Source of the DNA: Siphonodentalium dalli
Taxonomy: Eukaryota; Mollusca; Scaphopoda; Gadilida; Siphonodentaliidae
Length of the DNA stretch: 64,000 nt
Direction of reading: 5' to 3'
NCBI GenBank assembly: GCA_032622095.1
Contig: CP136069.1
Span: 200,355,239-200,419,238, forward strand
Part shown: piece by piece, positions 40,601 through 55,600 of the stretch
How positions within the stretch are numbered: position 1 is the stretch's first letter
Layout of the letters: every line of letters starts with the position of its first letter
Program-made: the position numbers and the translations under genes
Notes under the pieces: model-generated
The model's input: only the letters and a program-made list of their open reading frames with translations
What the model was told of the DNA's origin: nothing
Databases searched by the model: none

Positions 40601-43600
40601 ATCGACCTTCGGCAAATGGCCAGGTGGAACATCAAAACCGGACCCTGGTGAATGCGGTCCGATGATCGTTAACAAAAACCAACGAAACTTGGACAAATTC
40701 CTTCCCCAAATAGCGGGCGCGCTAAGATCATCAGTGCACAGACTTACTGGCTAAACCCCAACTAAACTTATGTTGGGACGTGAAGTTAATCACCCAGTAC
40801 TGTAGACTTGGTGTTTAATTTTACGAAAGAAACTCAGACTAAAACTGATACTGGTCAATACCTGAAAGACCTTGAACAAGAAATGAAGCGGGCCCATGAA
40901 ATTGCCCGGGAACATATAAAAACTACTTAAAAACAATACTTAAGTATTATTTATAATAGGATATCTGTAAAGAAAACAGGCATGTTCTCTAAATTAAGAC
41001 ATATCATAGCGGCCAGTTTGGGTTTTTACTGGCATCATTGACACCAGAAAAGTACGAGAAATACACCACATGTAATATAGCGAATAGTTTACCCACAATC
41101 TTCATGTAACTGGACATAGGGTAATATCGCGAAATGTGTACTGACTGTTGCGGGTTATCGCAATGGCGGCCCTTTTGTTTTCTCCCTAAGTTTTCGATTG
41201 CAGATTGTTTTGTCAGATGATATTGAAGGATTAAAGGTACGGTTGGCCTTGGCGGTGGGTATCCTGTGAAAATATTTCCACCCGTCAAAAACCGCCACAA
41301 ACAGAAAGAACATCAATATGTAGACAGACTTTGTCCGTATACAAATAAGAAATATCGCATAAACAGTATGTTATTGTCAAATGTTTGACCATTGTTATGT
41401 AAACAAAAGCATAAAACGTTACTTTTCTGGTGTTTGTTTATATTATGATGGTAAACATAAAGAGCGTTCTGTGTTGGTGAATTCCTGATATGGAACTAAT
41501 AAAGAGCGTTTATGCCATTTGTGTGTGATTAGCCAGTAGCATTGTGCTCTCTTCTGTAACACAATCAGGCTCTTGTTTAGGTAAAATATAGTAGGTCTTT
41601 ATGACAACATGCTGTTTACCTGATGGTCATGGTATATATGAACGAAACTGTATGCGTTTTAATGTTTTTCTGTTTACGGTGAATAGAAAAAATATGAATA
41701 TTTTCGACAACTAAGGCCTCACGTGCCTTTAATTGCCGTCATATAAACGTTATAATGTTCAAATATTTGTGACATATTATGATTGGGTTTGTGTTTTTTT
41801 CTGAAAAAATTGTTGAAACAAAATCGAATTTCTCAAATTCTGAGCCATATTCTGGCGGCCATCTTGGATATTGATTTACAAATTTGACATCAATTAACGT
41901 AGACATATATAAGGAACCAAATGGAATTCATTGCAATGTCATAATTCAATTGGTTTTTCCACAATCGTCATATAAATAGACACAGGGTAATATCGCAAAA
42001 TGTACCGACTGTTGCGGGTGATCGCACTGGCGGCCATTTTATTTTCTCCCTGAGTTTTCGATTGCATATGTTTTTGTCAGATGATATTGAAGAATTAATT
42101 GCGGTCATATAAACGTCATATTGTTCAAATATTTGTGTCATATTGTGATTGGTTTTGTGTTTTTTCTGAAAATAATTATTGATAAAAATTCTAATTTATC
42201 AAATTGTGAGCCATATTCTGGCGGCCGTCTTGGATTTTAATTTACAAATTTAATACCATATAACAGAGAAATATATAGGGAACAAAATACAATTCATTGT
42301 AATATTATATCTCAATTATTTTTCCACAATCGTCATATACATAGACATAAGGTAAAATCGCGAAATTTTCCGACCCTCATGGGCGCCATCTTGGATTCGT
42401 CATATGCGGCCAGGTTGATTTCTTGTTAACATCCGGAATTCTACTCTAGAGGTATCCAGGTACATAAACAAATCGGACCGGATGAGTCATGGAGGTCCAT
42501 AGGGGTGTACCTAGCTGCCCGACTAAAATGGTTTATATGCAAATAAGTCTTATATATGTACATGTAAGTACATACGATTATGGCTGAAATAACTTTTCAT
42601 TATTTCAGGGAATGGATCCATCGAGATCATTCTATTCGCCGAAATAATTCACAGTATGCACGAAGCTATTAACCAGCTTAAAATATGGCCTGGTCATGCA
42701 GTCACCTCTGGTCATAAGGAATTACATGTAACCCAACATTTGATTAACGCATGTGAGTCGTACCATGTGGTCGGCCTGTCCAACCGTTCATTGATGTGAC
42801 TTCTTAACACATTGCCAACACAATGGACTGGCATTACCCTATGCTTTTTCAAACAGCTAACTACATGAAGACGGCGTTTTTGCTCTTACATTTCGGCAAA
42901 TTTATATTGTATTATTTTTCGGGTGTTATTTCGGATTTGGCGGATAATTATAAATTGATTGATGCACTTGCATGCTTAGATTCGAGACAATTGATACCTG
43001 GAATTTGAAGTTAGACACCCCCGCCGCGAGTAAAGAGGCTCTATTAGACACCCCCGCCGCGAGTAAAGAGGCTCTAGGCGTATATTCCTTCTGCTATACT
43101 TCCAGTTGTCAGTCAGAGCGCCATTATATTTGAAAATCGTTGTATTATCTGAGATTTGTGGAGGCATGGATTCAGTATGGTGGTTCATTTCTTTTTCAAA
43201 TGTGCTTGCTTCACAGTGATATAACCGTCGATTAACCCTTTACCCAACAGAACGGCCCTGTGCCAATGCATTCTCTTATATATGCGAGTCGACCATAGGT
43301 CGCCTCGCATATATAAGAGAATGCATTGGCTTAACACATTAAAAATTGTTAAAGAATGTAAGAAAAAATGGTAAAAAGTGTTAAAAACAGATTTGTTTTA
43401 GGCCAATGCATTCTCTTATATATGCGAGGCGACCTATGGTCGACTCGCATATATAAGAGAATGCATTGGCACAGGGCATAACTGTAACTATCACAATGTG
43501 GTCAAGGAGCCGGTTCCAATGATATCCATATTTGTATGGTTCTATTGAGACAGACCGAAGATATTTTAGGCTGTTGAAGCTTTATTTGGCCGGTTTTGGC

Positions 43601-46600
43601 CGGTTTGTTGGGTAAAGGGTTAAGTTCGATGTTGAACGTCCTTTATTAAAATAATGGATGATTGTGGTTGTAAAATAATGTACGATCCATTATCCTACAT
43701 GTATTAACAGGACGCGGTGAACACAGGAGTTCCGCCATGGTCATGATCTATATATGCACCATATGTATTGTGATTTGTACTGTATTTGTATGTGTTACTT
43801 ACTCTCCGGTAATGGAGGAAATAAATGATAACTGTCGGACGGTTATCGCAAATTCGCTAATTTTTAATAGAATATGGACAGTTCAGTTTGTTAGAATAAT
43901 GCAGAATGAATTGTAGCCTACAAAACTCTCAAATAAATAAACGAGTGATTTCTTCACATTATATGTAGGTGTTGGCAGCGATAAGTCCTTCGTAGGAGAC
44001 TGAACTATGCTTGCAGCTTGGGCATGGGCACATGCCAATCATCAAGTTAGTGTTGGGTTAGACTTCGCTGACCAAAATATATCCCATCCCCATTTCGCCC
44101 GATCTCGGGCGTCTAGTTTGTGTTTCAGAGCTCTGTCATAAGGTTCTAAATCATGACTGCGCATGAAGTAAATGATCTGTAAACCAGACTTCGTGGTTGT
44201 GTGTTGTCCCCACTCCATAGCAATGAACACTATATTGTTATGTTTGAAGAAATTTACACCACCAATCAACGCTTCATCCTCCATGCCCTCTACGTCAATT
44301 TTGATCACAACCGTCTTGGAACGAATGAATACCAACAGATCATCGAGCCGCACTGTCTGGATGGCTCCGCCTTCTTTCAATTTAGTCCCGCCCACATTAT
44401 TAGCGGATACCGGTAAAAGTGAGACTTTTGCAAGTTTATTTGAGACGGCATTATATATAATCCGGACAGGCGATGTTAATTTGTTATTTGAACAGACCGA
44501 CACAGCCGCTGGATGTTTGCTATGTTATGATCAAGTGCATATGCTTCTCTTCCGAGCTTAGCAGCCATTAAACTGTATTCGCCGACATGTGATCCTAAAT
44601 CTAGAAACACGGCGTCCTCGTGTTTACGAAGCTGAGTCCAAACGATGTGCATCAAATCGCCTTCCCATGATCCTTTATTCATAATACTTGCTGACACGTC
44701 CACTGTCTGTTTTCAGATTAGCGCGTTGAAAGTTTAAGTTCGTTTTGCAATGTGTTTTACAATCTAACCAATCAGAACCATCAAAGCAGAATAAGTCGAG
44801 TGTTTTTGACAAAGTTGGTCTTGGTTTCGAAATATTTTTATTCTCCAATTTTGCAGTCGACATGTGTTCCACACCTAAGCTCGTTGAATGAAACTGTGAA
44901 TGTTTTGATTCTTCATCTGCCTTTGGTTTTAGTGATCGCTCATTCTGCTTGTGTAGTTTTTCCACTTCTTGCCCATCAGCGAACCTTGATATCAGATCTT
45001 GTTTACGATGGTTGACGACAAACAGCATGTTGGTTCCCAACGTAAGAACAACAACCAATATCAGACACATGGACCACCGTGTCCTTAACCGTGTGCAGTA
45101 CATGCTGTAGCCTGAAACGAATGATTGTACACTTGTAACACTGGATAGGTGTACACTGGACAAAATTCAACCTCACCCGGCAATGACAACAGACAAGGAC
45201 GTGGTCAAAGGGTTCCTGTTGGGTAAGTCCAACCTTGAAATGTTTGAAACTTCACACCCCCGCCCGAAAATTAAACTCCCAGGCTCTCAGAATTCCATTT
45301 GCACCCCCGCTCTTGTGTTGGAACTTTCCAAAATTTATGTCAAGCTTTCAAACTGTTGGAAATGGAAGGAAATGTCCAACCTGACTCACCCCCTCCTACA
45401 GTTGGAACATTTCCAACTGATCGACATTTCAGACCAAAATGTTTACCTAAATTAGAAAAATATGCTACTATTAGTCTAAAAACAACAAAACTCTCAATAA
45501 TTACTGGTTTGAAAATAAAACAATTGAGAACAATACAACCTATATGTCGCGCGTGTGATTTGAATGCGATTGTTGGTGGCATCAATAATATTATATTCGC
45601 CTTCCCACGGCGCAATGGAACATTTTCATTGGACGATCCGGTAGTGCCGAGTGTTTTGCTATACACAAATGGTTCTGTAACGTTTTTTTATGTTTATTTA
45701 AATAACAAAGCGTACAAACGTGACAATTAAACGCAATGTACGCGATAATTATGCCTGGTATAAGAACAATATCTGTGTATTATATATTATTCTTTTTAAC
45801 TGATGTGACTATTGTAAAAGCTATACCTACCGCGAAAGCCACCCGTATCTTTAACTATAACTATATAGTATTGTGTGGTGTGCTATACAAATATAGTTAT
45901 ATTCCTAAATTCCGAATAGTTACTGACAGCGATACGATGTTATGTCGATGACTAGATAGTCCGAAACTGGTCAGTTATCCGTATTGCATATTGTTCTCCT
46001 ATAGTTCAATCCGATGAAAAAAGATGGGATCTCGTCCTCTTGTGTGTGACATAAGCTTTCCAATCGTTAGAAATTTCCACCATGACACTTATAGAAACAA
46101 CGCTTAACATAATATACGTTAGGCCCGGCAAATATTAAAACTGGCATATATGGGGTGTAACTTCACATAGCAAATCGCCTTGGTAGTTTCACAGCGTCAC
46201 TCAAAACTTTAGACTAAACACACTCAAGCTGGATTCTAGTTTGCATACATTATATTGTTACATACGCATCATAGTATGCATTACGCATCATTTTATGCAT
46301 TACGCATTTATTATACAGTCTACTTTAAAGGGGGGACTTGGTTTAAACAATATTTATTTAAAAAATCAAACATATTAGACAAACACAATACACATGTAGA
46401 TACATAGAGATTTAGGAAGAGAAATGGACAGCAAGCAAAATGCTTTTTTAAAGTTCCCCCCATCGTGGAATACGTTTTAACTCATGTGACGGAAATATCA
46501 CTTGATGTAAATCAGACGGGATGTTTAGTTTTGTTTGATTGGAATGTTATTACATGTTTAGGAATGATATATGGGTATAATATTGTTACATGTTTAGGAT

Positions 46601-49600
46601 TGAGATATGGGTATAATATTGTTACATGTTTAGGATTCATACAAATGGAATCTTGCCGCGTCAACTGAAGTGATCTATGAGAAACGGCCAGTATCTGAAA
46701 TAAACTTCTTTTGACAGCTTTAAGCCACACCATTAGACTCCTGATATCAAGGAGATGATTATGTATAAGTTTGGCGGTAACGGAAGACCAAACAAATCCT
46801 TGTCAAATTTAGTGACCCCCCCCCCCCCGCCTCTCAACCAAACGGCACCAGTGTGGCGTCTTTAAATCACAAGATTAAATTCAGTGTACCGTGGGAAAGA
46901 ATGTGTATCAATTTGGTGGAAATCCCTGCAAACAATATGTTATCAGTTTTTTTGTGCCCATCCCCTTCCTTGCACCCCTGACTCAAACGGTGACACTTTT
47001 GGCATATTCAAACCACACATTAGATACATCATATCACAGAGAGTAAAGTTACCCCTGTCAGACACGTCCGGTGCCGTCTACGTGGTCCCCATGTAAAGTT
47101 ATATAGAACACAGACAAACATTCGCAAATATAGATTATATATGAAATATGTATTATGCTAATCTTATTAATATTCTGATCAATCGTTATAAAGTGATAAA
47201 TGGTGAAATGACATTGATGTCGGACTTTGTGGCTGATTCCTAATGGTTGCATATTACCATACTGAATCGATTGGAAAGTGAGACGGCATGTCATACTATC
47301 TTTACTATAACGGCGACAAAAGAGACCTGTTGTATATCACGCAAAATGGCGCCATGGTGGACGCCATCTTGTATGGAGTCTCGGTGGCAATTATTTTTCT
47401 CGTTAACAACTAACACAAAATTATCGGACTCATTAAGGAAGAATATTAGTGGGGTGAAGTTGAGTCCTGGAATGTGCAAAGGGCGACCAATATATGCTGG
47501 ACTAATAGCTAGTTGAACCAGTTTATCGGATGTCGACCAATATATCCTGGACTAATAGCTAGTTGAACCAGTTTATCGGATGTCGACCAATATATCCTGG
47601 ACTAATAGCTAGTTGAACCAGTTTATCGGATGTCGACCAATATATCCTGGACTAATAGCTAGTTGAACCAGTTTATCGGATGTCGACCAATATATCCTGG
47701 ACTAATAGCTAGTTGAACCAGTTTATCGGATGTCGACCAATATATCCTGGACTAATAGCTAGTTGAACCAGTTATCGGAAGATTGAGGCTCACGCCATGC
47801 AGTCCTGGCACATTAGACGTAGACGAGAATGTGGAAATGTAAGGAAATAAATCGGGGAAAGCTGATGTTTTTTATATCATTTGGGTCATATCATCGTGGA
47901 CGCGCCACGAAAAGTCCTATATAATGGTGATCTATACGCCAAATCAACTCCTAAATGCACTCACCTTATTGTACATGGAAACTATCACTTGACTGCAGAA
48001 CATGAACGGTGTCTATGTAACTGTGGCATGTGGCTCGGAATGTAAAGTTGTTGGAGATTTGAAGGCGTCATGTCTATGCTGCAAGCTGTTGGGTGACAAA
48101 TTGGAGATAGGATCAGATAGTATATTGTAAGTCACAAAGCTTGGTATAAAGCCATATTATCATCGTCTGATCGATCGAAGCCGGTATCACGGTACCATAT
48201 GGGACAGGCTGTTGGAGCGAGAATTTGAAAATTGTTTTAATAACTATTGAATCAGTTCTACGTTTTCATTTGGTTTTAGTTACATTGATCTACGCGAAGT
48301 GCTCCAGTCGAACGACCCCAGCTCTTTAAATATATAAATGCAAGCTGAAATATGAATATCATAATATTACTAATATTATGTTAATAATATTACTAATATT
48401 ATGTTAAATCGTTATTAAACGATAAGTGGTGAAATGTTGAAAATTTAGTTTTAGTGTACACCTCACATGACCACAAAGCCATGCTTGGGTATACCCGAAT
48501 ACATCACAAATGACCATACATGCATGAGACACAATGCAGGCACACATAGACACATCACACACGACATTTCAGCAAATCACAGTGTACTCAAACACGCCAC
48601 CCACTATCATATAGCTACTCCATGCACACACCAATAATAATATATCCACGACATATATAGATATACACCCCAACCGTTAGCAGAAGGGCACTCCCTATAT
48701 ACCTACACACTCGCCAATGACACCCAGCTTACTCCAGGTATGCATATAAATTTCAATCATGACCGTAAAGGTACATTCCAGTTACCCATATACACATTGC
48801 CCATCACCATAAAATAACTCCCTGTTTATACACCCCATCCATAATCCTATCGACAGCATATGTATACACACCATAAAGTTTATCACAGTCACATATGGTA
48901 AAATCCACCCAGGGCCTTACAGCCACCACATATATTACATAAACAACACACATACGACCATGTAGCTACGTTCGTTGTATCCATAGACCACACCAATGCC
49001 CATACAACCACATCGGGTATACCCGTACTGGGTACACACAGTCATACAGTCACTCTATATATACCGATTTACCTCATACGTGACCATACATCCACTCATT
49101 GTATAACCTAAACATCTCACCGTTGACACCCCACTCGTAACCATATAGTCACTCAGTGTATACATCAGTCACACCAGTCATGATAATACAATAACTCCCA
49201 GTATACCTATTCACCTCACCTTTGATCATACAGTAGCTCCATGACTGCCACTTTGGCATTCACCATGTATCCAGTTGATCATTTTTATCCTAACGGGCCA
49301 GAATAGCCACATATAATGGTTCATCTCAGTTCCGTCTCTAAGTTCTGCCCATTTCCTGTCAATAATATGGCAAGAATCACAATAAGAGGTTGTCGGCAAA
49401 ATTCCATATGCACTTTTAAAATGAATTTGCCATGCCACGTACGAAACTGGGACAACCAGAATAGAACATGTAGTTGGCAGAGAATAATGTTCGGGATATA
49501 TGTAAAACAAATACACTTTTTATCAAATTTGTTGCCATTATGAAAGCCATATTGGGCAATTTGGTCTATAAACACCGTAGTGTGACGGACATAAGATGGA

Positions 49601-52600
49601 CGAGAACAATAAACAAAACTAATACCAAAGATATGTACATTTTACTTGAAAAAATTGTCCAAACCTGAAAAGTGAATTTTAGCCGATATTTATGTCAAGT
49701 TTGTGAGAGAGAAATTCAATATTTCTGGTAATGTCAGCGGTGACAATAGTAACAATTAACCACAATATATCAGACATATTAGTATTTAATGTATAGAAGG
49801 CAGAATGGCCAATTGTATACATCAACCATGACTTGTAAGCGATTACAGGACAAGCTGGGCAATATCTACAATTTTCTATATTTTGGCAGCCATTTTGAAC
49901 CAAAGTAACAATTTTGATTCCAATGAGTTGGAATATTCATAGGTAATGATATTCATAGGTAATGATATTCCTCACTTTCATTACAAAGTTCTGTTCATTT
50001 CTTGTTGATATTATGACTAGAATCTCAATTGTGATTTTTTTGGTGAAATTTTATACCGCATTCTGTAAAATAGAATTTTTGAGGGATCGGAAGTGGCTAT
50101 GACCCCAATAATTGCATATTTCATTGCGCCAATAATCAGTTAATACAACCAATACAAAATAAAGTCACATTTCTCAACCAGTTCTAAACAGCATAGATGA
50201 TCTAGAAGATATTAGTGAAAAAACGTCATATTTTCTGGCGGCCATTTCGGAAACCATCTTGGATGGGGAGTTTCAATTTTATCTTATAAAAGTGGCATCA
50301 AACTGACTTAGGGCCTGGTCTAAAAAACGGTCGCCATTATCGACGCCATCTAATCTGGAGTCAACACTGCCACCTTTGTTCGTGTAAACTTTGCTGAGGA
50401 AGTTGAAGGACATAATAAGGAACACAATTAGTGAGGTGAAGTTAAGTCCCAGACTCCCAGGGGTTGCAAGGTTACCCTTATTAGCTCCAAGACTATGAGT
50501 TCAGAAAGTTGAAATGCGTCCGTTATTTTGTATCCGTTAACGCACACAACGGAGAGATTCTATATTCAACGCACGTAAAGCATATAGCGCATACCTTATA
50601 TGGCGTTCGTCGTGTCATTTCTTTTTTTCAATCGATGTAAGATGGCGGGCGTATTAGAAGCGAAGGAAATTAATTATACTTGTATTTGTGTCATTACACA
50701 TTGTTAGTTATTGGATATGGCAGGTTTGACATTGTCGTATAATTAATTTATTACAGATACACTGTTCGAAATTACTGTCGGTTCGACAGTTTCGGGCCGT
50801 CATAATCGACGGTCACATACCGTTTCATCCGTTTGACAGTTTATTACCGTTATTTTATGTGCCCCTAAAAATTGTCTAAATTAATTATTTTCGTGATTCA
50901 AAATCATGCCGTCAAAATTCAATAGTATATTTGTCGGCAGAATTGAGACACCCGTACCGTCTAAACTAAGCTCAATTGTAAATATTTACTTCTCGATTCG
51001 AGACGCAACTATCTACGATAAGCTAACGAAACCGCTTTCACATTCGAGAATCTCTGCATTTAATTAATATATAAGAGTGACGGTATGTGTCGTAAATTTG
51101 GATGTGATATTTTCAAAAATAACTACTTTGAGCAAGATGAAATCGACAGTGCGGAGTGATTGTAAAACAGTTTCATCAATCCACCAAGAAGAACTGACTT
51201 CGATTAGAACCAATGAAACAGTCCCGATATTGATCAGCAAAGTTTCAAATATTTTATAGTTTTAAATCGTCGTTATACCGTTCTCGTGCCGACACAAGAC
51301 GCAACACACATGCACGAGATTCGTCGGTCTTCTGAAAAATCTGCAGAATTGAGCTTCAAACTTTCACCGACACATGACTACGAAACTGCTGCTGAGAATG
51401 TCATATGATTTACTTTCTTGACAGCCATCATGAAGGGTGCTTCTTCTACAATGGCCATAGTGTGATGAAATATGCGGTGAATACATGAAGGATGAAGAAA
51501 TATGACGGCAACGTCGCAATTGTGAAACCATTAACCAGAAGAGCCATCGTGTTGCCATTTCTACCGGTTGACAATATCAGCGATGCTTGGTTTATCACAC
51601 TCGAAGAGCAGGAAATATCTCTCACCAACGACCAGCAAGTCGACCATACACTGTTAGAAATTACCGTCTGTTCGATGGTATCGGGCCGTCATAATCGACG
51701 GCCCCATGCCCATCAGTTTGACGGTCCCATACCGTTATTTTATGTGCCCACGAAAATGTTCTAAATTAAATATTTTCGTGATTCAAAGTCATGCCGTCAA
51801 AATTCAATAGTATATTTATCGGCGACCATATTATATACGGCAATGACTCCATACAGTATGACTGAATCTTACTCTGCTGATATTTAATATGTATATAACG
51901 ACGACGACGCTAACGCCCGTAGAGATCATATTCCACCAGTACAAAACCTTGGAACTTTTTGAAGTTTTGACAGGGAAGCTTATAAAGTCGAAAAACCGCG
52001 GGGAATATATATCTTAGTTATTATCTGTTACTTAATAATATCAATTCGAAATTTCACGATTTAAGTGAATCTGTAAGTGATTTTGATTTGCGTCGCTTAC
52101 AATTATGGAATTTCTTCTGGGTATTTAGATATTTATTGCAATATCGGCTGACAAAAGTCAGAGAGAAGCATGCAATTTTGAGTTAGGTTATTTACCTACA
52201 ACAAGTACATTATTAAGGAACAAATATAAAATAAGAACTATATTATCTGCGCTATTTTTTCGACGACCTATAATGTGCAATGAGTACATAATGTGAAAAT
52301 TTGATTCTGAAATAAGAATAAAATGGACACAAATCCGTCATTTTTTGTGGCGCGGCTACAGTAAAAACACATGTCAAAGAGCGTATAGCTAAACAGTCGT
52401 AAATTGGCTTTTTTGTGTAATTTTCCGCACATAATCTGCTTAGAATCGCCTCATTATGAGATGATAATATGACTAAATATGATAAAATGGCCTGGTTTTC
52501 AGCACATTATCGACTCAAAATGAGGCATTGCTAATCAGGATTATCTACCTAAAACAACTTAGTTTATACGCAGATAATGTGCCTGTTTTCACGAGAATAA

Positions 52601-55600
52601 ACTGCTTTGTCGTTCGGGATAAGGATGAAACGACATCCGGCCATTCCTCTTCAAAAAAATCTAATCAGAATTATTTTACCACGAATTTGAACGTTTATGC
52701 AAATTGAAAAATACGACATTTAGAATTGACGACAACATTTCGCTGGAAACTTTGACACGACATTTTAGAACAAGATTTTTCTTGCGAAAAAGATGACAAA
52801 TTATCTGAGTAACTTATATAATCGAAACGCTTTTAAATATGCAATAAGTTCTTCTCGCCAAAAACGCCATGTACGAAAACCAAGGACGACAGACAACATT
52901 CGATTGTGCACGCCGATGTGCAATGTATTTGTTTCTTAAATCATTATCCATGAACATACAATCATTATCCATGAACATACAATCATTATCCATGAACATA
53001 CAATCATTATCCATGAACATACAATCATCTGACTTAAATCATTATCCATGAACATACAATCATTATCCATGAACATACAATCATTATCCATGAACATACA
53101 ATCATTATCCATGAACATACAATCATTATCCATAAACATACAATCATTATCCATGAACATACAATCATCTGACTTAAATCATTATCCATGAACATACAAT
53201 CATTATCCATGAACATACAATCATTATCCATGAACATACAATCATTATCCATGAACATACAATCATTATCCATGAACATACAATCATTATCCGTGAACAT
53301 ACAATCATTATCCGTGAACATACAATCATCTGACTTGAATCATTATCCATGATCATACAATCATCTGACTTTTTTAGACGAGAAAACCTTCTAAAACTGC
53401 TAGACCTTCAAGTTAGAATGAAATGGGAAAAGTGTGCTCAATTATGCCGCTTATATATGTGTGTCACATTTGGAACAAGCTGCCTGGCGAGATGCGCCTT
53501 TCTGAGTATCATCAGCAGTGTAAGCGCAGTGTAAGCGCTGCCCTTACAATATATTGTGGGCAATGTTTTGGCAACTTCTAATATTATTTGGTCATGTATC
53601 AGACAAATTTTACAAATTCAAAAAACAAAACATTGAGAAAACTGAAACTAAAAAAGTTATGATATAACACAAACGTTAAAGCAAAACAGAATAAAACATA
53701 CTCACAACTTAACAAAACAATGATTAGATGAATTTATATGAGCAAACTAAAACTGCAAGTATGCACCGAGGTGAGGCCAAAATTTATAGCACAAGTCTAA
53801 CTGATGTGCTATACCAATATAAATGTCTAACTGATGTGCTATACCAATATAAATGTCTAACTGATGTGCTATACCAATATATATGTCTAACTGATGTGCT
53901 ATACCAATATAAATGAAATAAGAGTTGACTGTTGTTGATGATGATGCCTATTGTTGAAACCATAAAATCAATAAAGTATTTTCTATTGATTAAGCAGGGA
54001 CAAAGTGCAGTTTAGTACTGTCGGGTAATCATTGTTTTTATAAGTAAGAATATAAGAAGGTGTCAGTTCTGATAAATTGTTATCCAGAAATATTACTGAT
54101 TAACGATTTACGATTGTACGGGTTTCAGTGAGATCTGGTGATATTCTGATAGATAATTGCTGACAACATATAGGTTGATATCCGACCATACAATTTAAAG
54201 ACTGCAAACTCTTTCTCTTGATTTTCCCTTTTTCTCTCCTCGCACAATCCACAATTCGTGGTTTTTGAATTATTGCATAAAGTCGTGTTTGTATTCAAGA
54301 AACTGTTGTTTAGACCCCCCTTATGTCGCTATCAAGTAATCACAAAACACAAAAAATCTGAAACTGAAAGGGGATTGAACGGACCGGCGAATCAATCACA
54401 ACGTTTAATAACTACTCATTGACAAGTAAATCTATTGGGAAGTGTTCATAACACCATAGCCGTGTGTTGAACTTAGTATCAACAATGAATAAAATGAGGC
54501 TTCCTCTACTTTGGATAATGTATTCTTCTGCACCTCGTCTGCGCTTATCTCCTGCCACTCCCATACAGACTAATAAACCATTCCAAGTTATACTTGAATC
54601 ACTAATGAGAGAATCATTTTAATAAAGGAAGGAATAAAACACACGGACACAAATTCGTCGCCTCTTGACTTTTATTTATTTGTTATCTTACAGATGCATG
54701 CGCCCCTCGATCAGCTTCATGCTATTGACGTCAGCAAGTTAAACGAGAAGGAGATCCAAGAGGTAAGACTGACAATGTATTGGGTCCATGCTGACCAGAA
54801 TGATAGGTAAGACTGACAATGTATTGGGTCCATGCTGACCAGAACGATAGGTAAGACTGACAATGTATTGGGTCCATGCTGGCCAGAACGATAGGTAAGA
54901 CTGACAATGTATTGGGTCCATGCTGGCCAGAACGATAGGTAAGACTGACAATGTATTGGGTCCATGCTGACCAGAACGATAGGTAAGACTGACAATGTAT
55001 TGGGTCCATGCTGGCTAGAACGATAGGTAAGACTGACAATGTATTGGGTCCATGCTGGCCGGAACGATTTTTTTATATGTTACCCATTATACCCAGAAAC
55101 TTTGGCGAAATCGAAAGAAAAAAAAGCAGAATAGAGGACCATTGGCAAAACTGAAATTAATACAAAATACAGAGTAATTGATGGCCTAAAGTTGGGCCAA
55201 TTAATATTTTCTTTTATCATTTTATAAAAAAAATCTGGGCGTTGGCACATTTAGCCGCATTTAATTTAGTGGGGTAAATATAAATTGATTCCGTTTATAA
55301 CATAACAAGTCGTTCCAAATAAATAAGAAACTATTTAGCAGCATTCAGCAATATTATGTTTGGACTAAGGGTATCAGTTACTTACTTTTTCTAGCTCACA
55401 ATTAAGGAATCCATGTTGTTTTAGCGTATGTTCTACTCAATTCAGTAATTGACTGACTCCCATATATGGACATACTCCCCATTCAACTATACCATCGCTG
55501 TAAGAACACTGACAATTGCAAGATGAAACATGAACAGGTCGTCAATATTCACAAAATAACACTACTTGTTGAACAATCATGTCAGTTGAGAAGAAACGAA

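Noticed and set aside
44201-45015. Plus-strand ORFs opposite the FkbM-like gene
   Set aside because: They are antisense shadows of the methyltransferase reading frames.
45183-45730. ORFs of 90-143 codons on both strands
   Set aside because: No domain, no splice signals and mutual overlap.
47484-47780. CRISPR-like array
   Set aside because: Units are contiguous with no unique spacers, so this is a minisatellite in a eukaryotic intron.
52814-53356. Minus-strand ORFs with MFMDNDC repeats
   Set aside because: A product of the 21-bp minisatellite, whose length is a multiple of 3.
54717-55039. Overlapping minus-strand ORFs of about 100 codons
   Set aside because: They lie within the 44-bp minisatellite and appear in three frames at once.
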